Origin: Candidatus Neomicrothrix sp. UBA881
GTDB lineage: Bacteria > Actinomycetota > Acidimicrobiia > Acidimicrobiales > MedAcidi-G1
Assembly (NCBI GenBank): GCA_002294285.1
Contig: DBFL01000042.1
Location: forward strand, 6,641-24,984
Reading direction: 5' to 3'
DNA length: 18,344 nucleotides
Under the pieces are notes generated by a model. That model searched no databases. It was not told the origin of the DNA and saw nothing but the letters and a program-made list of their open reading frames with translations. The first letter of the stretch is position 1; every line of letters begins with the position of its first letter. The translations under genes were made by a program, and so were the position numbers. Shown here one piece after another: positions 1-7,616 of the stretch.

Positions 1-2153
1 ATTCGATTGAGGAACTCTGGTCTAAAGTGCATTTTCAATGCATCTTGGACTTTCTCTTTCATCCTCTCGTAACTCACAGCTTCATCCGCTTTGGTGAAAC
101 CCAAATTAGCTTTACGTAAATCTGCCGTTCCTAGATTGGAAGTCATTATTAGAACTGTGTTTCTAAAATCTACTGACCTTCCTTGGGAATCTGTCAATCT
201 GCCTTCTTCAAGTATTTGTAACAGTGTGTTGAATACATCAGGATGAGCTTTTTCTACTTCGTCGAAAAGAACCACTGAAAATGGCTTTCTTCTTACAGCT
301 TCGGTTAGTTGTCCCCCTTCGTCATAACCCACATAGCCTGGAGGGGAACCTAGGAGCCTACTTACTGTGTGTTTCTCCATATATTCAGACATATCGAGAG
401 AAATCAAAGCCTGTTCATCGCCAAAAAGAAACTCTGCGAGTGTTTTAGCTAGTTCTGTTTTACCTACTCCTGAAGGGCCGAGGAAAACAAATGATCCTGA
501 TGGTCTTTTTGGATCTTTTAGCCCAGCCCTAGTCCGTCTAATCGCTTGACTGACTGCATGGATTGCATCCTCTTGGCCGATTACGCGCTTGTGTAGATCA
601 TCTTCCATGTGAAGAAGTTTTTGAGTTTCTTCTTCAGTAAGTTTGTAAACAGGTATGCCTGTCCAAACAGAAAGAACTTCGGCTATGCACTCTTCATCTA
701 CTTCATCAAAGAGATCTACTCCTGTAGATTTAATTTCCTCTTCTCTTTCAGTCTTCTTTGCAATTAATTCTTTTTCACGATCACGCAAATTTCCCGCTTC
801 TTCAAAGTCTTGAGATTCCACAGCTGCTTTTTTGCGTTGGACTACTTCAGCTAATTCGACTTCAAGTTCCCTCAAATCATCCGGAGTATTCATTCGTCTT
901 AATCTAAGACGAGAACCAGCTTCATCAATCAGATCAATTGCTTTGTCTGGAAGATGCCGGTCAGAAATATAACGATCTGCCAAATTAGCAGCAGCGATGA
1001 GAGCCTGATCAGTAATTGTTACTCGATGATGTGTTTCATAGCGCTCTCGTAAACCTTTTAAAATTTCAATAGTGTGAGCAACGTCAGGCTCATCAACGGT
1101 TATTGGTTGGAACCTTCTTTCTAGAGCAGCATCTTTTTCTATATGTTTTCTATATTCTTCTAAAGTGGTGGCTCCAATTGTCTGCAATTCACCTCTGGCC
1201 AACATAGGTTTCAAAATAGAGGCTGCATCTATTGCTCCTTCTGCTGCACCTGCTCCAACCAAGGTATGAATTTCGTCAATAAATAGGACAATGTCACCTC
1301 TTGTTTTAATTTCTTTCAAAACTTTCTTTAGACGTTCTTCAAAATCACCTCGATAACGGCTACCAGCAACCAAAGCACCTAAATCTAAAGTGTAAATTTG
1401 TTTACCCTGAATAGTTTCGGGAACATCACCACCAGCGACCATCTGAGCGAGACCTTCGACAATAGCTGTTTTACCAACGCCAGGTTCTCCTACTAGAACA
1501 GGATTATTTTTTGTTCTACGCGATAAGACTTGCATTACTCTTTCTAACTCGCGTTTTCTGCCAATTACAGGATCTAGCTTTTTCTCTACTGCAGCTTGTG
1601 TAAGATTTCTTCCAAATTGGTCCAAAACAAGAGAACCTGACTGTGATTCCGATCCTCTACTTCCGGTTGTTGCGCCAGCCTTCTCAGAAGCAGCCCCCAT
1701 TGGACCACCTGATCCTGCATAACCAGACAGAAGTTGAATAACTTGTTGACGAACTCTAGATAAATCCGCGCCCAACTTAACTAATACTTGGGCAGCTACA
1801 CCTTCTCCTTCACGTATCAAGCCCAAAAGTATGTGTTCCGTTCCAATGTAATTGTGACCTAATTGAAGAGCCTCTCTTAAAGACAGCTCCAAGACTTTTT
1901 TCGCGCGTGGTGTAAAAGGAATGTGGCCACTTGGAGAACTGCCTCCTTGACCAATTAGTTCCTCCACTTGACCACGAACTCCTTCAAGCGAAATACCCAG
2001 AGATTCAAGTGCTTTAGCGGCTACCCCTTCTCCCTCATGGATAAGTCCAAGTAAGATATGCTCGGTTCCTATGTAATTGTGGTTCAGTAGGCGCGCTTCC
2101 TCCTGAGCCAATACCACCACACGACGGGCTCTATCTGTAAACCTCTCAAACAA
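1..2153 (-). CDS. clpC: ClpC-type AAA+ unfoldase of the Clp protease (3' end beyond window)
   Basis: Hexameric ATP-dependent unfoldase that feeds substrates to the ClpP peptidase in the cytoplasm. About 717 residues are visible. The C-terminal roughly 100-130 residues lie off the left edge; the last readable motif is FRPEFLNR of the second AAA+ module. Two N-terminal Clp_N repeats each carry [13 protein letters not shown] (near residues 25 and 100). The D1 Walker A GEPGVGKT is at about 222-229 with Walker B LFIDEIH near 288. A UVR-like coiled segment around 440-460 ([12 protein letters not shown]) marks ClpC rather than ClpB or ClpA. The D2 Walker A GPSGVGKT is at about 559-566, followed by [14 protein letters not shown]. 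The start is inferred as TTG at 2151-2153: it gives the family's usual (M)[10 protein letters not shown] beginning, has GGGAGA 7 nt upstream, and no ATG or GTG lies between it and the upstream in-frame stop at 2187-2189. Confidence 0.96.
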   Translation of the reverse strand, partial: MFERFTDRARRVVVLAQEEARLLNHNYIGTEHILLGLIHEGEGVAAKALESLGISLEGVRGQVEELIGQGGSSPSGHIPFTPRAKKVLELSLREALQLGHNYIGTEHILLGLIREGEGVAAQVLVKLGADLSRVRQQVIQLLSGYAGSGGPMGAASEKAGATTGSRGSESQSGSLVLDQFGRNLTQAAVEKKLDPVIGRKRELERVMQVLSRRTKNNPVLVGEPGVGKTAIVEGLAQMVAGGDVPETIQGKQIYTLDLGALVAGSRYRGDFEERLKKVLKEIKTRGDIVLFIDEIHTLVGAGAAEGAIDAASILKPMLARGELQTIGATTLEEYRKHIEKDAALERRFQPITVDEPDVAHTIEILKGLRERYETHHRVTITDQALIAAANLADRYISDRHLPDKAIDLIDEAGSRLRLRRMNTPDDLRELEVELAEVVQRKKAAVESQDFEEAGNLRDREKELIAKKTEREEEIKSTGVDLFDEVDEECIAEVLSVWTGIPVYKLTEEETQKLLHMEDDLHKRVIGQEDAIHAVSQAIRRTRAGLKDPKRPSGSFVFLGPSGVGKTELAKTLAEFLFGDEQALISLDMSEYMEKHTVSRLLGSPPGYVGYDEGGQLTEAVRRKPFSVVLFDEVEKAHPDVFNTLLQILEEGRLTDSQGRSVDFRNTVLIMTSNLGTADLRKANLGFTKADEAVSYERMKEKVQDALKMHFRPEFLNR

Positions 2154-2275
2154 CTGGTTTTCTCCCAAAAATAAAGTAACTGATAATCAAGTGTATCTAT
2201 TCTGTAATGTACCACTATTAAGTAAAACAGCTATTTTGAATATCCTTTCTTTAGCAGTTTCAAGAGAAGGTAAAA
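2154..2275. promoter_or_regulatory. Divergent intergenic region between clpC and the polyprenyl synthetase
   Basis: A 122-bp AT-rich gap between two divergently transcribed genes must hold both promoters. The plus-strand gene has GAGAAGG ending about 5 nt before its ATG. I find no strong consensus -35/-10 pair in either direction. I also see no obvious HspR-type (CTTGAG-N-CTCAAG) or CtsR-type operator, so clpC regulation cannot be read from the sequence. Confidence 0.4.
2161..2166 (-). promoter_or_regulatory. Ribosome binding site that fixes the ClpC TTG start
   Basis: GGGAGA on the minus strand lies 7 nt before the TTG at 2151-2153. Another TTG at 2166-2168 overlaps this site and so cannot use it. 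This supports the TTG that restores the canonical ClpC N-terminus. Confidence 0.6.
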
Positions 2276-3283
2276 ATGTCGTATCCTCAGCAGGTGGATG
2301 AACCATACACACTCCTCACTTTGCCAGGTATTAAAAGTGCTTTGGAAAGAGTGGAAGACGAACTAAGAATAGCTGTCAAAGCTGAAGAACCCCTTCTTAC
2401 AAAACTTTCACGTCATCTGATAGATGCAGGAGGCAAGCGGATAAGACCGAGTCTAACTATCGCCTCTTCCCAAATACTTGAAAATCAACCAACCGCTCCA
2501 ACACAAGAAGTGATCCTGGGAGGAGTGGCCGTTGAGCTAGTCCATCAGGGCTCTCTCTATCACGATGATGTTATGGACGGGGCAAAAACTCGTCGAAATG
2601 TTACAAGTGTCAACGAAGAATGGGGGAATCGTGAAGCTATTCTCGGCGGAGACTACCTGCTAGCAAGGGCATCTGAAATCGCTGCTGAACTAGGAGCTGA
2701 GGTAGCTGCTCTACTTGCTTCGACAATTGCTTCTCTTTGCGAAGGCCAAATTCGTGAAGTCAACTCTGCTTATGACATCACAAGAAGTGAAGAAGCATAC
2801 ATGTCATCAATTTCTGGAAAAACTAGCGCCCTTCTTTCAGCTTCAGCGAAAGTGGGAGCAATTGTTTCTGATTACCCGTCTGAAGTAGTCGATGCGGTTA
2901 CACAGTTTGGAAATCTATATGGAGTTGCCTTTCAAATTGTTGACGATTTATTAGATGTAATGGCAACCGAAAAAGAACTTGGAAAACCTTCGGGTAATGA
3001 CTTACTGGAGGGTGTTTATACTCTGCCTGTTATTCGGGCCCTCAAAGGGACAAATTCTGAAGCTTTAAAAGATTTACTAACTAGTTCTATTGATGGTGAT
3101 AAACGAGACAAAGCTTTGGAACTTATCAGGGCAGATGAAGCTATCGAATCAACAATAGAAACAGCTCTAGGATTCACGAAAAAAGCTCAGGAATCTTTAA
3201 CAAGCCTTCCCAATAGCCCTACAGCGGAAATTCTCAAATCGACTTGTGATATCCTCACAAATCAAGTTAACCGTTTTAAATAA
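2276..3283 (+). CDS. Trans-polyprenyl diphosphate synthase, probably long-chain
   Basis: Class I prenyl elongase that condenses isopentenyl diphosphate onto an allylic diphosphate, most likely making the side chain of menaquinone. The 335-residue length is normal for the family. Visible motifs are GGKRIRP (52-58), which binds isopentenyl diphosphate; the first Asp-rich motif DDVMD (97-101) followed by Arg-Arg; and the second Asp-rich motif DDLLD (223-227), with GKPSGNDLLEG just after it. Residues 4 and 5 before the first Asp-rich motif are small (Ser93, Gly92). In this family that leaves room for a long product, so a C35-C50 chain is inferred; the exact length cannot be read. The ATG has GAGAAGG about 5 nt upstream. 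It is the only clear plus-strand gene here and ends 3 bp from the convergent lysS stop. Similar enzymes are named IspB, GrcC or HepT; I do not choose between them. Confidence 0.93.
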   Translation: MSYPQQVDEPYTLLTLPGIKSALERVEDELRIAVKAEEPLLTKLSRHLIDAGGKRIRPSLTIASSQILENQPTAPTQEVILGGVAVELVHQGSLYHDDVMDGAKTRRNVTSVNEEWGNREAILGGDYLLARASEIAAELGAEVAALLASTIASLCEGQIREVNSAYDITRSEEAYMSSISGKTSALLSASAKVGAIVSDYPSEVVDAVTQFGNLYGVAFQIVDDLLDVMATEKELGKPSGNDLLEGVYTLPVIRALKGTNSEALKDLLTSSIDGDKRDKALELIRADEAIESTIETALGFTKKAQESLTSLPNSPTAEILKSTCDILTNQVNRFK

Positions 3284-3286
3284 TGA

Positions 3287-4699
3287 TCATTCCTGCTCTG
3301 GTCTCAGAGTAGGGAAAAGTATTACATCACGAATTGCCTGAGTGTCAGTGAGTAGCATCACCAAGCGATCAATTCCTATTCCAAGTCCACCAGTAGGTGG
3401 CAATCCGTATTCCAAAGCTCTTAAATAATCTTCGTCAACTACCATGGCCTCTTCGTCTCCTGCGTCACGGCTTTTCTCTTGGGCATTAAAACGCGACCTT
3501 TGGTCATCTGGATCGATTACCTCCGAAAAAGCATTACATAATTCTCTACCTGCAACAATCGCTTCAAATCTCTCTACCATTCCCGGGATGCTCCTATGAG
3601 CTCTCGAAAGGGGCGACACTTCTTCAGGGTAATCTGTTACATAAATTGGACCCCATAACTCTGGTTCAGTTGTTTTTTCATAAAGTTCAAGAATTAATTT
3701 CCCTGGTCCATAGTGATCCTCAAATGGAACTGAATGTTCCTTACAAAGCTCTCTTAATTCTTCAATTGGAGTTTGTATATTGATTTCCTTATCAATTTTT
3801 TGACTTAAAAGATCCAACATGCTTGATCTTTCCCAAGGTGGTGAAAGATCTAATTCACGACCGTCATATTCAATTTTTGTTGAACCACAGACCTCCAAAG
3901 CAAGTTCCGAAACCATTTCCTCTACAAGTCGCATGATGTCCTCATAGTCTGCATAGGCTTCATAAAGTTCAAGCATCGTAAATTCTGGATTATGGCGCGT
4001 TGAAATACCTTCATTTCTGAAGACACGTGCCATTTCATAAACTTTTTCGAATCCTCCTACGACAAGCCTCTTTAAATAGAGTTCAGGTGCAATTCGTAAA
4101 AATAAATCAACATCAAGGGCATTGTGGTGCGTGTCAAAAGGACGAGCTGCGGCTCCTCCAGGAATTGGGTGAAAAACCGGTGTCTCAACTTCCATAAACC
4201 CCTTACTATCAAGCCAACTTCGGATAAACGACAGGATTCTACTTCTCGTTATAAAGGTTTTACGCGACTCTTCTGTTACCCAAAGATCTACATAACGCTG
4301 TCTATAACGAATATCGGTATCGGAGATGCCATGCCATTTATCAGGAAAAGATCTTTTCGCTTCCGCCAGACATACCCAAGAATCAACTCGAACAGAAATT
4401 TCACCTCTTTTTGTTCTGATTACCTCTCCGGTTACACCTAACCAGTCACCTAAGTGCAGGTTGGAAAAAAATTCATAGTCTGGAGTATTTTTCTCCGAAG
4501 CGAATAACTGAATGCGAGCAGTCGAATCCTGCAAAACACCAAAAACTATTTTTCCCTGATCACGCCGTAACATTAATCTTCCTGCTACTGAAACAGTCAC
4601 TCCACTACTCTCGCCTTCTGACAAGCCTGAGTGTTCAGACAGAAGTTCGGAAGCAGAATTTGTTACTTCAAACCGAAAAGGAATTTCTCTATCCATCAT
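3287..4699 (-). CDS. lysS: Lysyl-tRNA synthetase, class II
   Basis: Charges tRNA-Lys with lysine in the cytoplasm using ATP. The 470-residue chain has an N-terminal OB-fold anticodon-binding domain (about 33-115) and a class II catalytic domain. The latter shows IRYRQRYVDL (130-139) at its entrance, motif 2 with RVFRNEGISTRHNPEF (about 225-240), and motif 3 GLGIGIDRLVMLLT near 438-451. It is slightly shorter than the roughly 500-residue E. coli enzyme, mainly from a short N-terminal extension. The ATG overlaps the end of coaX by 11 bp, so the two are almost certainly translated from one transcript; a second Met follows immediately. The 3' end faces the polyprenyl synthetase with no terminator hairpin between them. 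lysS beside coaX and panC is a common actinobacterial arrangement. Confidence 0.97.
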   Translation of the reverse strand: MMDREIPFRFEVTNSASELLSEHSGLSEGESSGVTVSVAGRLMLRRDQGKIVFGVLQDSTARIQLFASEKNTPDYEFFSNLHLGDWLGVTGEVIRTKRGEISVRVDSWVCLAEAKRSFPDKWHGISDTDIRYRQRYVDLWVTEESRKTFITRSRILSFIRSWLDSKGFMEVETPVFHPIPGGAAARPFDTHHNALDVDLFLRIAPELYLKRLVVGGFEKVYEMARVFRNEGISTRHNPEFTMLELYEAYADYEDIMRLVEEMVSELALEVCGSTKIEYDGRELDLSPPWERSSMLDLLSQKIDKEINIQTPIEELRELCKEHSVPFEDHYGPGKLILELYEKTTEPELWGPIYVTDYPEEVSPLSRAHRSIPGMVERFEAIVAGRELCNAFSEVIDPDDQRSRFNAQEKSRDAGDEEAMVVDEDYLRALEYGLPPTGGLGIGIDRLVMLLTDTQAIRDVILFPTLRPEQE

Positions 4700-5483
4700 T
4701 TTCTCTATTTAAATCGTATACGAGTCGTAGCCCGTGCAAGGTTAAAAATGGTTCGACGTGATCTATAGATTTAGATACCGGTGCAATCAAATGCGCTAGA
4801 CCACCTGTGGCTATAACTGTGCAATCACCAAGCTCTTGTTTAAAACGCTCGACCATTCCATCAATTTGGGATGCGAATCCATAAACAGCTCCTGACTGGA
4901 GTGACTCGACGGTACTTTTACCAATCACACTTCGGGGTTCGGTTAATTCGATAGCTCTTAAAGCAGAAGCTCTTTCAAAAAGTGCATCTAAGCTAATCTC
5001 GATTCCTGGTGCTATAGCACCTCCAAGAAATTCACCTTTTGAGGAAATCACATCAAAATTATTTCCTGTTCCAAAATCTACGACTACAGAAGGCCCACCA
5101 TACAAATCAAAAGCTGCGACTCCATTTGCTATACGATCTGCTCCAACTTCACGTGGGTTGTCATAAAGAATTGACATACCAGTTCTTACACCAGGCTCAA
5201 TAACCACTGGCTCTAATTCCATATATCTGCCTACCATTTCACGGAGACTTGCTAGAACTCTCGGCACTCCTGAACAAATCGCAACTCCCTCATATTCAGC
5301 ACTGTGACCTGATGATTTAACTAGATCCCTGATAATGACAGCATGTTCATCTGAAGTCCGATCATCATCAGTAGCAATACGCCAAAAATCCAAAAGTCCG
5401 GAGTCAGCTTGAGCTACGGATGCAGAACTCTCATACAGCCCTATAACCGTCTGTGTGTTTCCCACATCAATGGTTAGGAGCAT
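4689..5483 (-). CDS. coaX: Type III pantothenate kinase (CoaX)
   Basis: Phosphorylates pantothenate, the first committed step of CoA synthesis. The ASKHA fold is recognisable: DVGNT at 6-10 (phosphate loop 1), SGVPRVL at 71-77, GADR at 114-117 with the presumed catalytic Asp116, and DFGT at 136-139 (phosphate loop 2). GGAIAPGI (154-161) and ATGGLA near the end are also typical. Length (264 aa) is normal. One oddity: DFGT is followed by Gly-Asn-Asn-Phe-Asp where most CoaX proteins have Ala-Thr-Thr/Asn-Phe-Asp. The codons are clear, so this is not a frame error. The start ATG has AAAGGA about 4 nt upstream. It lies first in a two-gene unit with lysS. PanC, an earlier enzyme of the same pathway, is encoded just upstream across a 162-bp spacer. 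Confidence 0.94.
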   Translation of the reverse strand: MLLTIDVGNTQTVIGLYESSASVAQADSGLLDFWRIATDDDRTSDEHAVIIRDLVKSSGHSAEYEGVAICSGVPRVLASLREMVGRYMELEPVVIEPGVRTGMSILYDNPREVGADRIANGVAAFDLYGGPSVVVDFGTGNNFDVISSKGEFLGGAIAPGIEISLDALFERASALRAIELTEPRSVIGKSTVESLQSGAVYGFASQIDGMVERFKQELGDCTVIATGGLAHLIAPVSKSIDHVEPFLTLHGLRLVYDLNRENDG

Positions 5484-5515
5484 TTTTTCCTTTCATAATT
5501 TGTTTTCTAATTTGA

Positions 5516-5543
5516 AATTTAGTCCTACAGAAAGTGAAATCAA
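5516..5543 (-). promoter_or_regulatory. Possible sigma-A-type promoter for coaX-lysS
   Basis: On the minus strand TTGATT (5538-5543) is separated by 16 nt from TAAATT (5516-5521), each matching the consensus at 4 of 6 positions. It lies about 30 nt upstream of the coaX start. In AT-rich sequence this could be chance. Confidence 0.3.
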
Positions 5544-5592
5544 CTGACTCACAACATGCATCAGAACCTTTAACCCTAAATAAGATCAAATA

Positions 5593-5613
5593 ACTAGCCA
5601 CTTCAAGGCTAGT
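5593..5613 (-). terminator. Small hairpin downstream of panC, possible weak terminator
   Basis: ACTAGCC and GGCTAGT form a perfect 7-bp stem around a 7-nt loop, 33 nt past the panC stop. On the minus strand it is followed by TATTTGATCTTATTT, T-rich but not a clean U tract. It may partly end the long minus-strand unit before coaX. Confidence 0.3.
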
Positions 5614-5645
5614 CCCTCAAAAAGCTTCTAGTAGTACTTTTTTTC

Positions 5646-6503
5646 TCAGGGAACAACTACACCAATATTGTCGATTAAACGAGTGCTACCGAAACAACAT
5701 GCAATCAATATCCTCACGTGCTTTCCGGAAAAATCTAACGAATTAAGTGGATTGAAAGTTTCAGAATCAACTATTCCCACGTAATCCAACTCGCCTTCTG
5801 ATTTATCTGCTACTACACCCTTTATGAAATCTATTAGATTTTCAGATTCTTTTTCTCCGTTGCTAATAAGATCTGCCCCTGCACATAAAGCGTTATAAAG
5901 AACCGAAGCGTCAATTAGTTGTTCACCACTCAAGTAAACATTCCGACTTGAAAGCGCTAATCCATTATCATCACGCACAGTTGGGCAATGAATTACTTTT
6001 ACCGGAAATTGGTGCCTTTTAACTAAATCGTCTACAACTACTAGTTGCTGAAAGTCTTTTTCTCCGAAATAGGCGCTGACTTCACCAACAATTTCAAACA
6101 GCCTAGAAACGACTGTAGCAACTCCTTGAAAATGAGAAGGCCTGCTTTTACCCTCAAATATTTTCCCTATCGGTCCAATTTCCATAGGTTCCGGAAGCCC
6201 ATAAGGAAAAATGTCTTTCTGTGTGGGAGAAAAAAGAACATCGACTCCATGACCTTTACAGATCTCCACATCTTGTTCGAAACTTTTCGGGTATTTTTCA
6301 AAATCTTCATCTGGAGCAAATTGAAGTGGGTTAATAAAAATTGATACTGCAGTAATTTTCTGTTGTTTAACTGAAGCATCAATCAATGAAGTGTGGCCAT
6401 CATGTAAAGCCCCCATAGTGGGTACAAAGCCAATTGTGTTGTCAGAAGTTCTTTTCGAATGTAAATATTTTTGAAAATCTCTAGTGGATGAAAATATCTC
6501 CAT
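5646..6503 (-). CDS. panC: Pantothenate synthetase (pantoate--beta-alanine ligase)
   Basis: Joins pantoate and beta-alanine with ATP through a pantoyl-adenylate to make pantothenate. The 285-residue length and motifs fit the nucleotidyltransferase family: PTMGALHDGH (28-37) with the HIGH-like HDGH, INPLQF (57-62), GEKDFQQL (147-154), and PTVRDDNGLALSSRN (174-188) with the KMSKS-like SSRN. All the expected active-site motifs are present. It follows the phosphatase-like gene by 5 bp and is the last gene of that unit. Its product feeds CoaX, encoded just downstream. No panD (aspartate decarboxylase, the usual neighbour making beta-alanine) and no panB lies in this window. Confidence 0.97.
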   Translation of the reverse strand: MEIFSSTRDFQKYLHSKRTSDNTIGFVPTMGALHDGHTSLIDASVKQQKITAVSIFINPLQFAPDEDFEKYPKSFEQDVEICKGHGVDVLFSPTQKDIFPYGLPEPMEIGPIGKIFEGKSRPSHFQGVATVVSRLFEIVGEVSAYFGEKDFQQLVVVDDLVKRHQFPVKVIHCPTVRDDNGLALSSRNVYLSGEQLIDASVLYNALCAGADLISNGEKESENLIDFIKGVVADKSEGELDYVGIVDSETFNPLNSLDFSGKHVRILIACCFGSTRLIDNIGVVVP

Positions 6504-6508
6504 GGAAA

Positions 6509-7018
6509 TTATTTATTGCCCTTACTTTCATTCTCTATAAGTTCAACGATCTCACGTCCATCGCTACCAATTTGCCTTTCGAGAAGTTGCTCTACAACTT
6601 CAATGGAACGTGGTCCTGTCGGAACCAGCTCACGCCATAAAAGGTAAGCGGCTATCAAACCGCAAATTTGATCACCTAACTCTTCACGATGCAACAAAAC
6701 TCTAGGGTTGTCTTCTAACAAAGAACTCAAACGAGTAAAGAGCGCTTTTAACCTTTCAATGCCTTCTTCAGCTCCTCCGAATGGCATTTGTACCCAACGA
6801 ACTCCTTGGCTTTCATAAGCTTTAATGTTGTCATCATTCGCCAAAAGTGAAACGACCACATCAAAGTTATTTTGTCGAATCCAAATCACTTCTTCCTGAC
6901 GCCTAACGCTTCTGTGACTTTCACCAAACCCGCCTGGTCTTTCACAAATTGCAAGCGAGTCTTTGATCACCCAAAAGAATTTTCTTGGCTCTATCCCCTG
7001 AGCCCACTTACCTCTCAT
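6509..7018 (-). CDS. Dual-specificity-phosphatase-like protein lacking catalytic residues
   Basis: Function not known. The central part reads like a small Cys-phosphatase fold: NNFDVVVSLL (50-59), GVRWVQMPF (72-80), then strand-loop-helix VLLHREELGDQICGLIAAYLL (107-127 region). In active enzymes that loop is HCxxGxxR; here His110 is kept but Arg111 stands where the nucleophilic Cys should be and Gln117 where the phosphate-binding Arg should be. There is also no obvious general-acid Asp in the preceding loop. I infer a pseudophosphatase or a phospho-ligand binding protein; a distant fold resemblance without functional relation is possible. There is no signal peptide or membrane segment. I chose the ATG at 7016-7018, as AGGAG lies 5 nt before it; a GTG 6 nt upstream overlaps that site. 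The gene sits between hpt (14 bp) and panC (5 bp), so it is co-transcribed with both. Confidence 0.6.
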   Translation of the reverse strand: MRGKWAQGIEPRKFFWVIKDSLAICERPGGFGESHRSVRRQEEVIWIRQNNFDVVVSLLANDDNIKAYESQGVRWVQMPFGGAEEGIERLKALFTRLSSLLEDNPRVLLHREELGDQICGLIAAYLLWRELVPTGPRSIEVVEQLLERQIGSDGREIVELIENESKGNK

Positions 7019-7023
7019 CGACA

Positions 7024-7028
7024 CTCCT
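7024..7028 (-). promoter_or_regulatory. Ribosome binding site deciding the start of the phosphatase-like gene
   Basis: AGGAG on the minus strand is 5 nt before ATG 7016-7018. It overlaps the first base of the alternative GTG at 7022-7024, so the ATG is the more credible start. Confidence 0.6.
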
Positions 7029-7032
7029 AAAT

Positions 7033-7581
7033 TTAATCAGAATTAACTACCCATATATCGGGCAGATTTCTATAACGTTCAGCCACATCTAAGCCATAGC
7101 CTACTAACCAGTCAGCTGGAACTTGAAAACCCGTATATCGAATAGTATCTTCTTCGAATTGGAAATCTTCCCTCACAAGAAGTGCGCAAATCTCTAAACT
7201 GGCTGGATTTCTAGCGAGAAGATTCTTTCGCAAAAAATTAAGAGTCAGTCCACTGTCAACAATGTCTTCCACTAAAAGAACATGTCGATCTGCTAAATCA
7301 AGATCAAGATCCTTTACTATTCGTACTACTCCAGAAGATGTAGTCGAATGCCCATATGATGAAACGGCCATAAAGTCGAACTCAATTGGTAGGTCTATGG
7401 CGCGAGATAAATCACTCATAAAAACAAAAGCTCCTTTCAGAACTCCTACCAAAAGAGGTGCTTCGTCTGGATAATCTTGAGTTATTTGTTTCCCCAATTC
7501 AGCTACCTTTGAGGCAACTTGATCCGCAGTTATCAAAACATGCTGGGGAGTCGGGATGTTATCCTTATTTTCTTCGCTCAT
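7033..7581 (-). CDS. hpt: Hypoxanthine (guanine) phosphoribosyltransferase
   Basis: Purine salvage enzyme that transfers the phosphoribosyl group of PRPP to hypoxanthine or guanine, giving IMP or GMP. The 182-residue chain shows LKGA (48-51), SSYG (74-77) of the flexible loop, the PRPP-binding signature LLVEDIVDSGLTL (102-114), and a C-terminal LVGYGLDVAERYRNLPDIWVV, where the purine base is recognised. Length and motifs are standard. AAAGG lies about 8 nt before the ATG. It follows tilS by 35 bp; the tilS-hpt pair is conserved across many bacteria, often followed by ftsH. Here ftsH is absent and the phosphatase-like gene follows instead. Confidence 0.96.
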   Translation of the reverse strand: MSEENKDNIPTPQHVLITADQVASKVAELGKQITQDYPDEAPLLVGVLKGAFVFMSDLSRAIDLPIEFDFMAVSSYGHSTTSSGVVRIVKDLDLDLADRHVLLVEDIVDSGLTLNFLRKNLLARNPASLEICALLVREDFQFEEDTIRYTGFQVPADWLVGYGLDVAERYRNLPDIWVVNSD

Positions 7582-7616
7582 AAGTGCGACCTTTCTTTGA
7601 GTTGTTCGATAAAAAA

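Noticed and set aside
1780..2085. Direct DNA repeat with two copies around TATGTAATTGTG
   Set aside because: These are the two Clp_N repeats of ClpC, an ordinary internal protein duplication, not a mobile or regulatory repeat.
4124..4441. A 105-codon plus-strand open frame inside lysS
   Set aside because: It is antisense to the conserved core of lysyl-tRNA synthetase, has no family features and no ribosome site; it is a shadow frame.
6045..6344. A 99-codon plus-strand frame and a 71-codon minus-strand frame inside panC
   Set aside because: Both overlap conserved PanC sequence in other frames and have compositions typical of out-of-frame translation of AT-rich DNA.
7016..7024. GTG at 7022-7024 as the start of the phosphatase-like gene
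   Set aside because: The AGGAG ribosome site overlaps this GTG; the ATG two codons later has ideal spacing.
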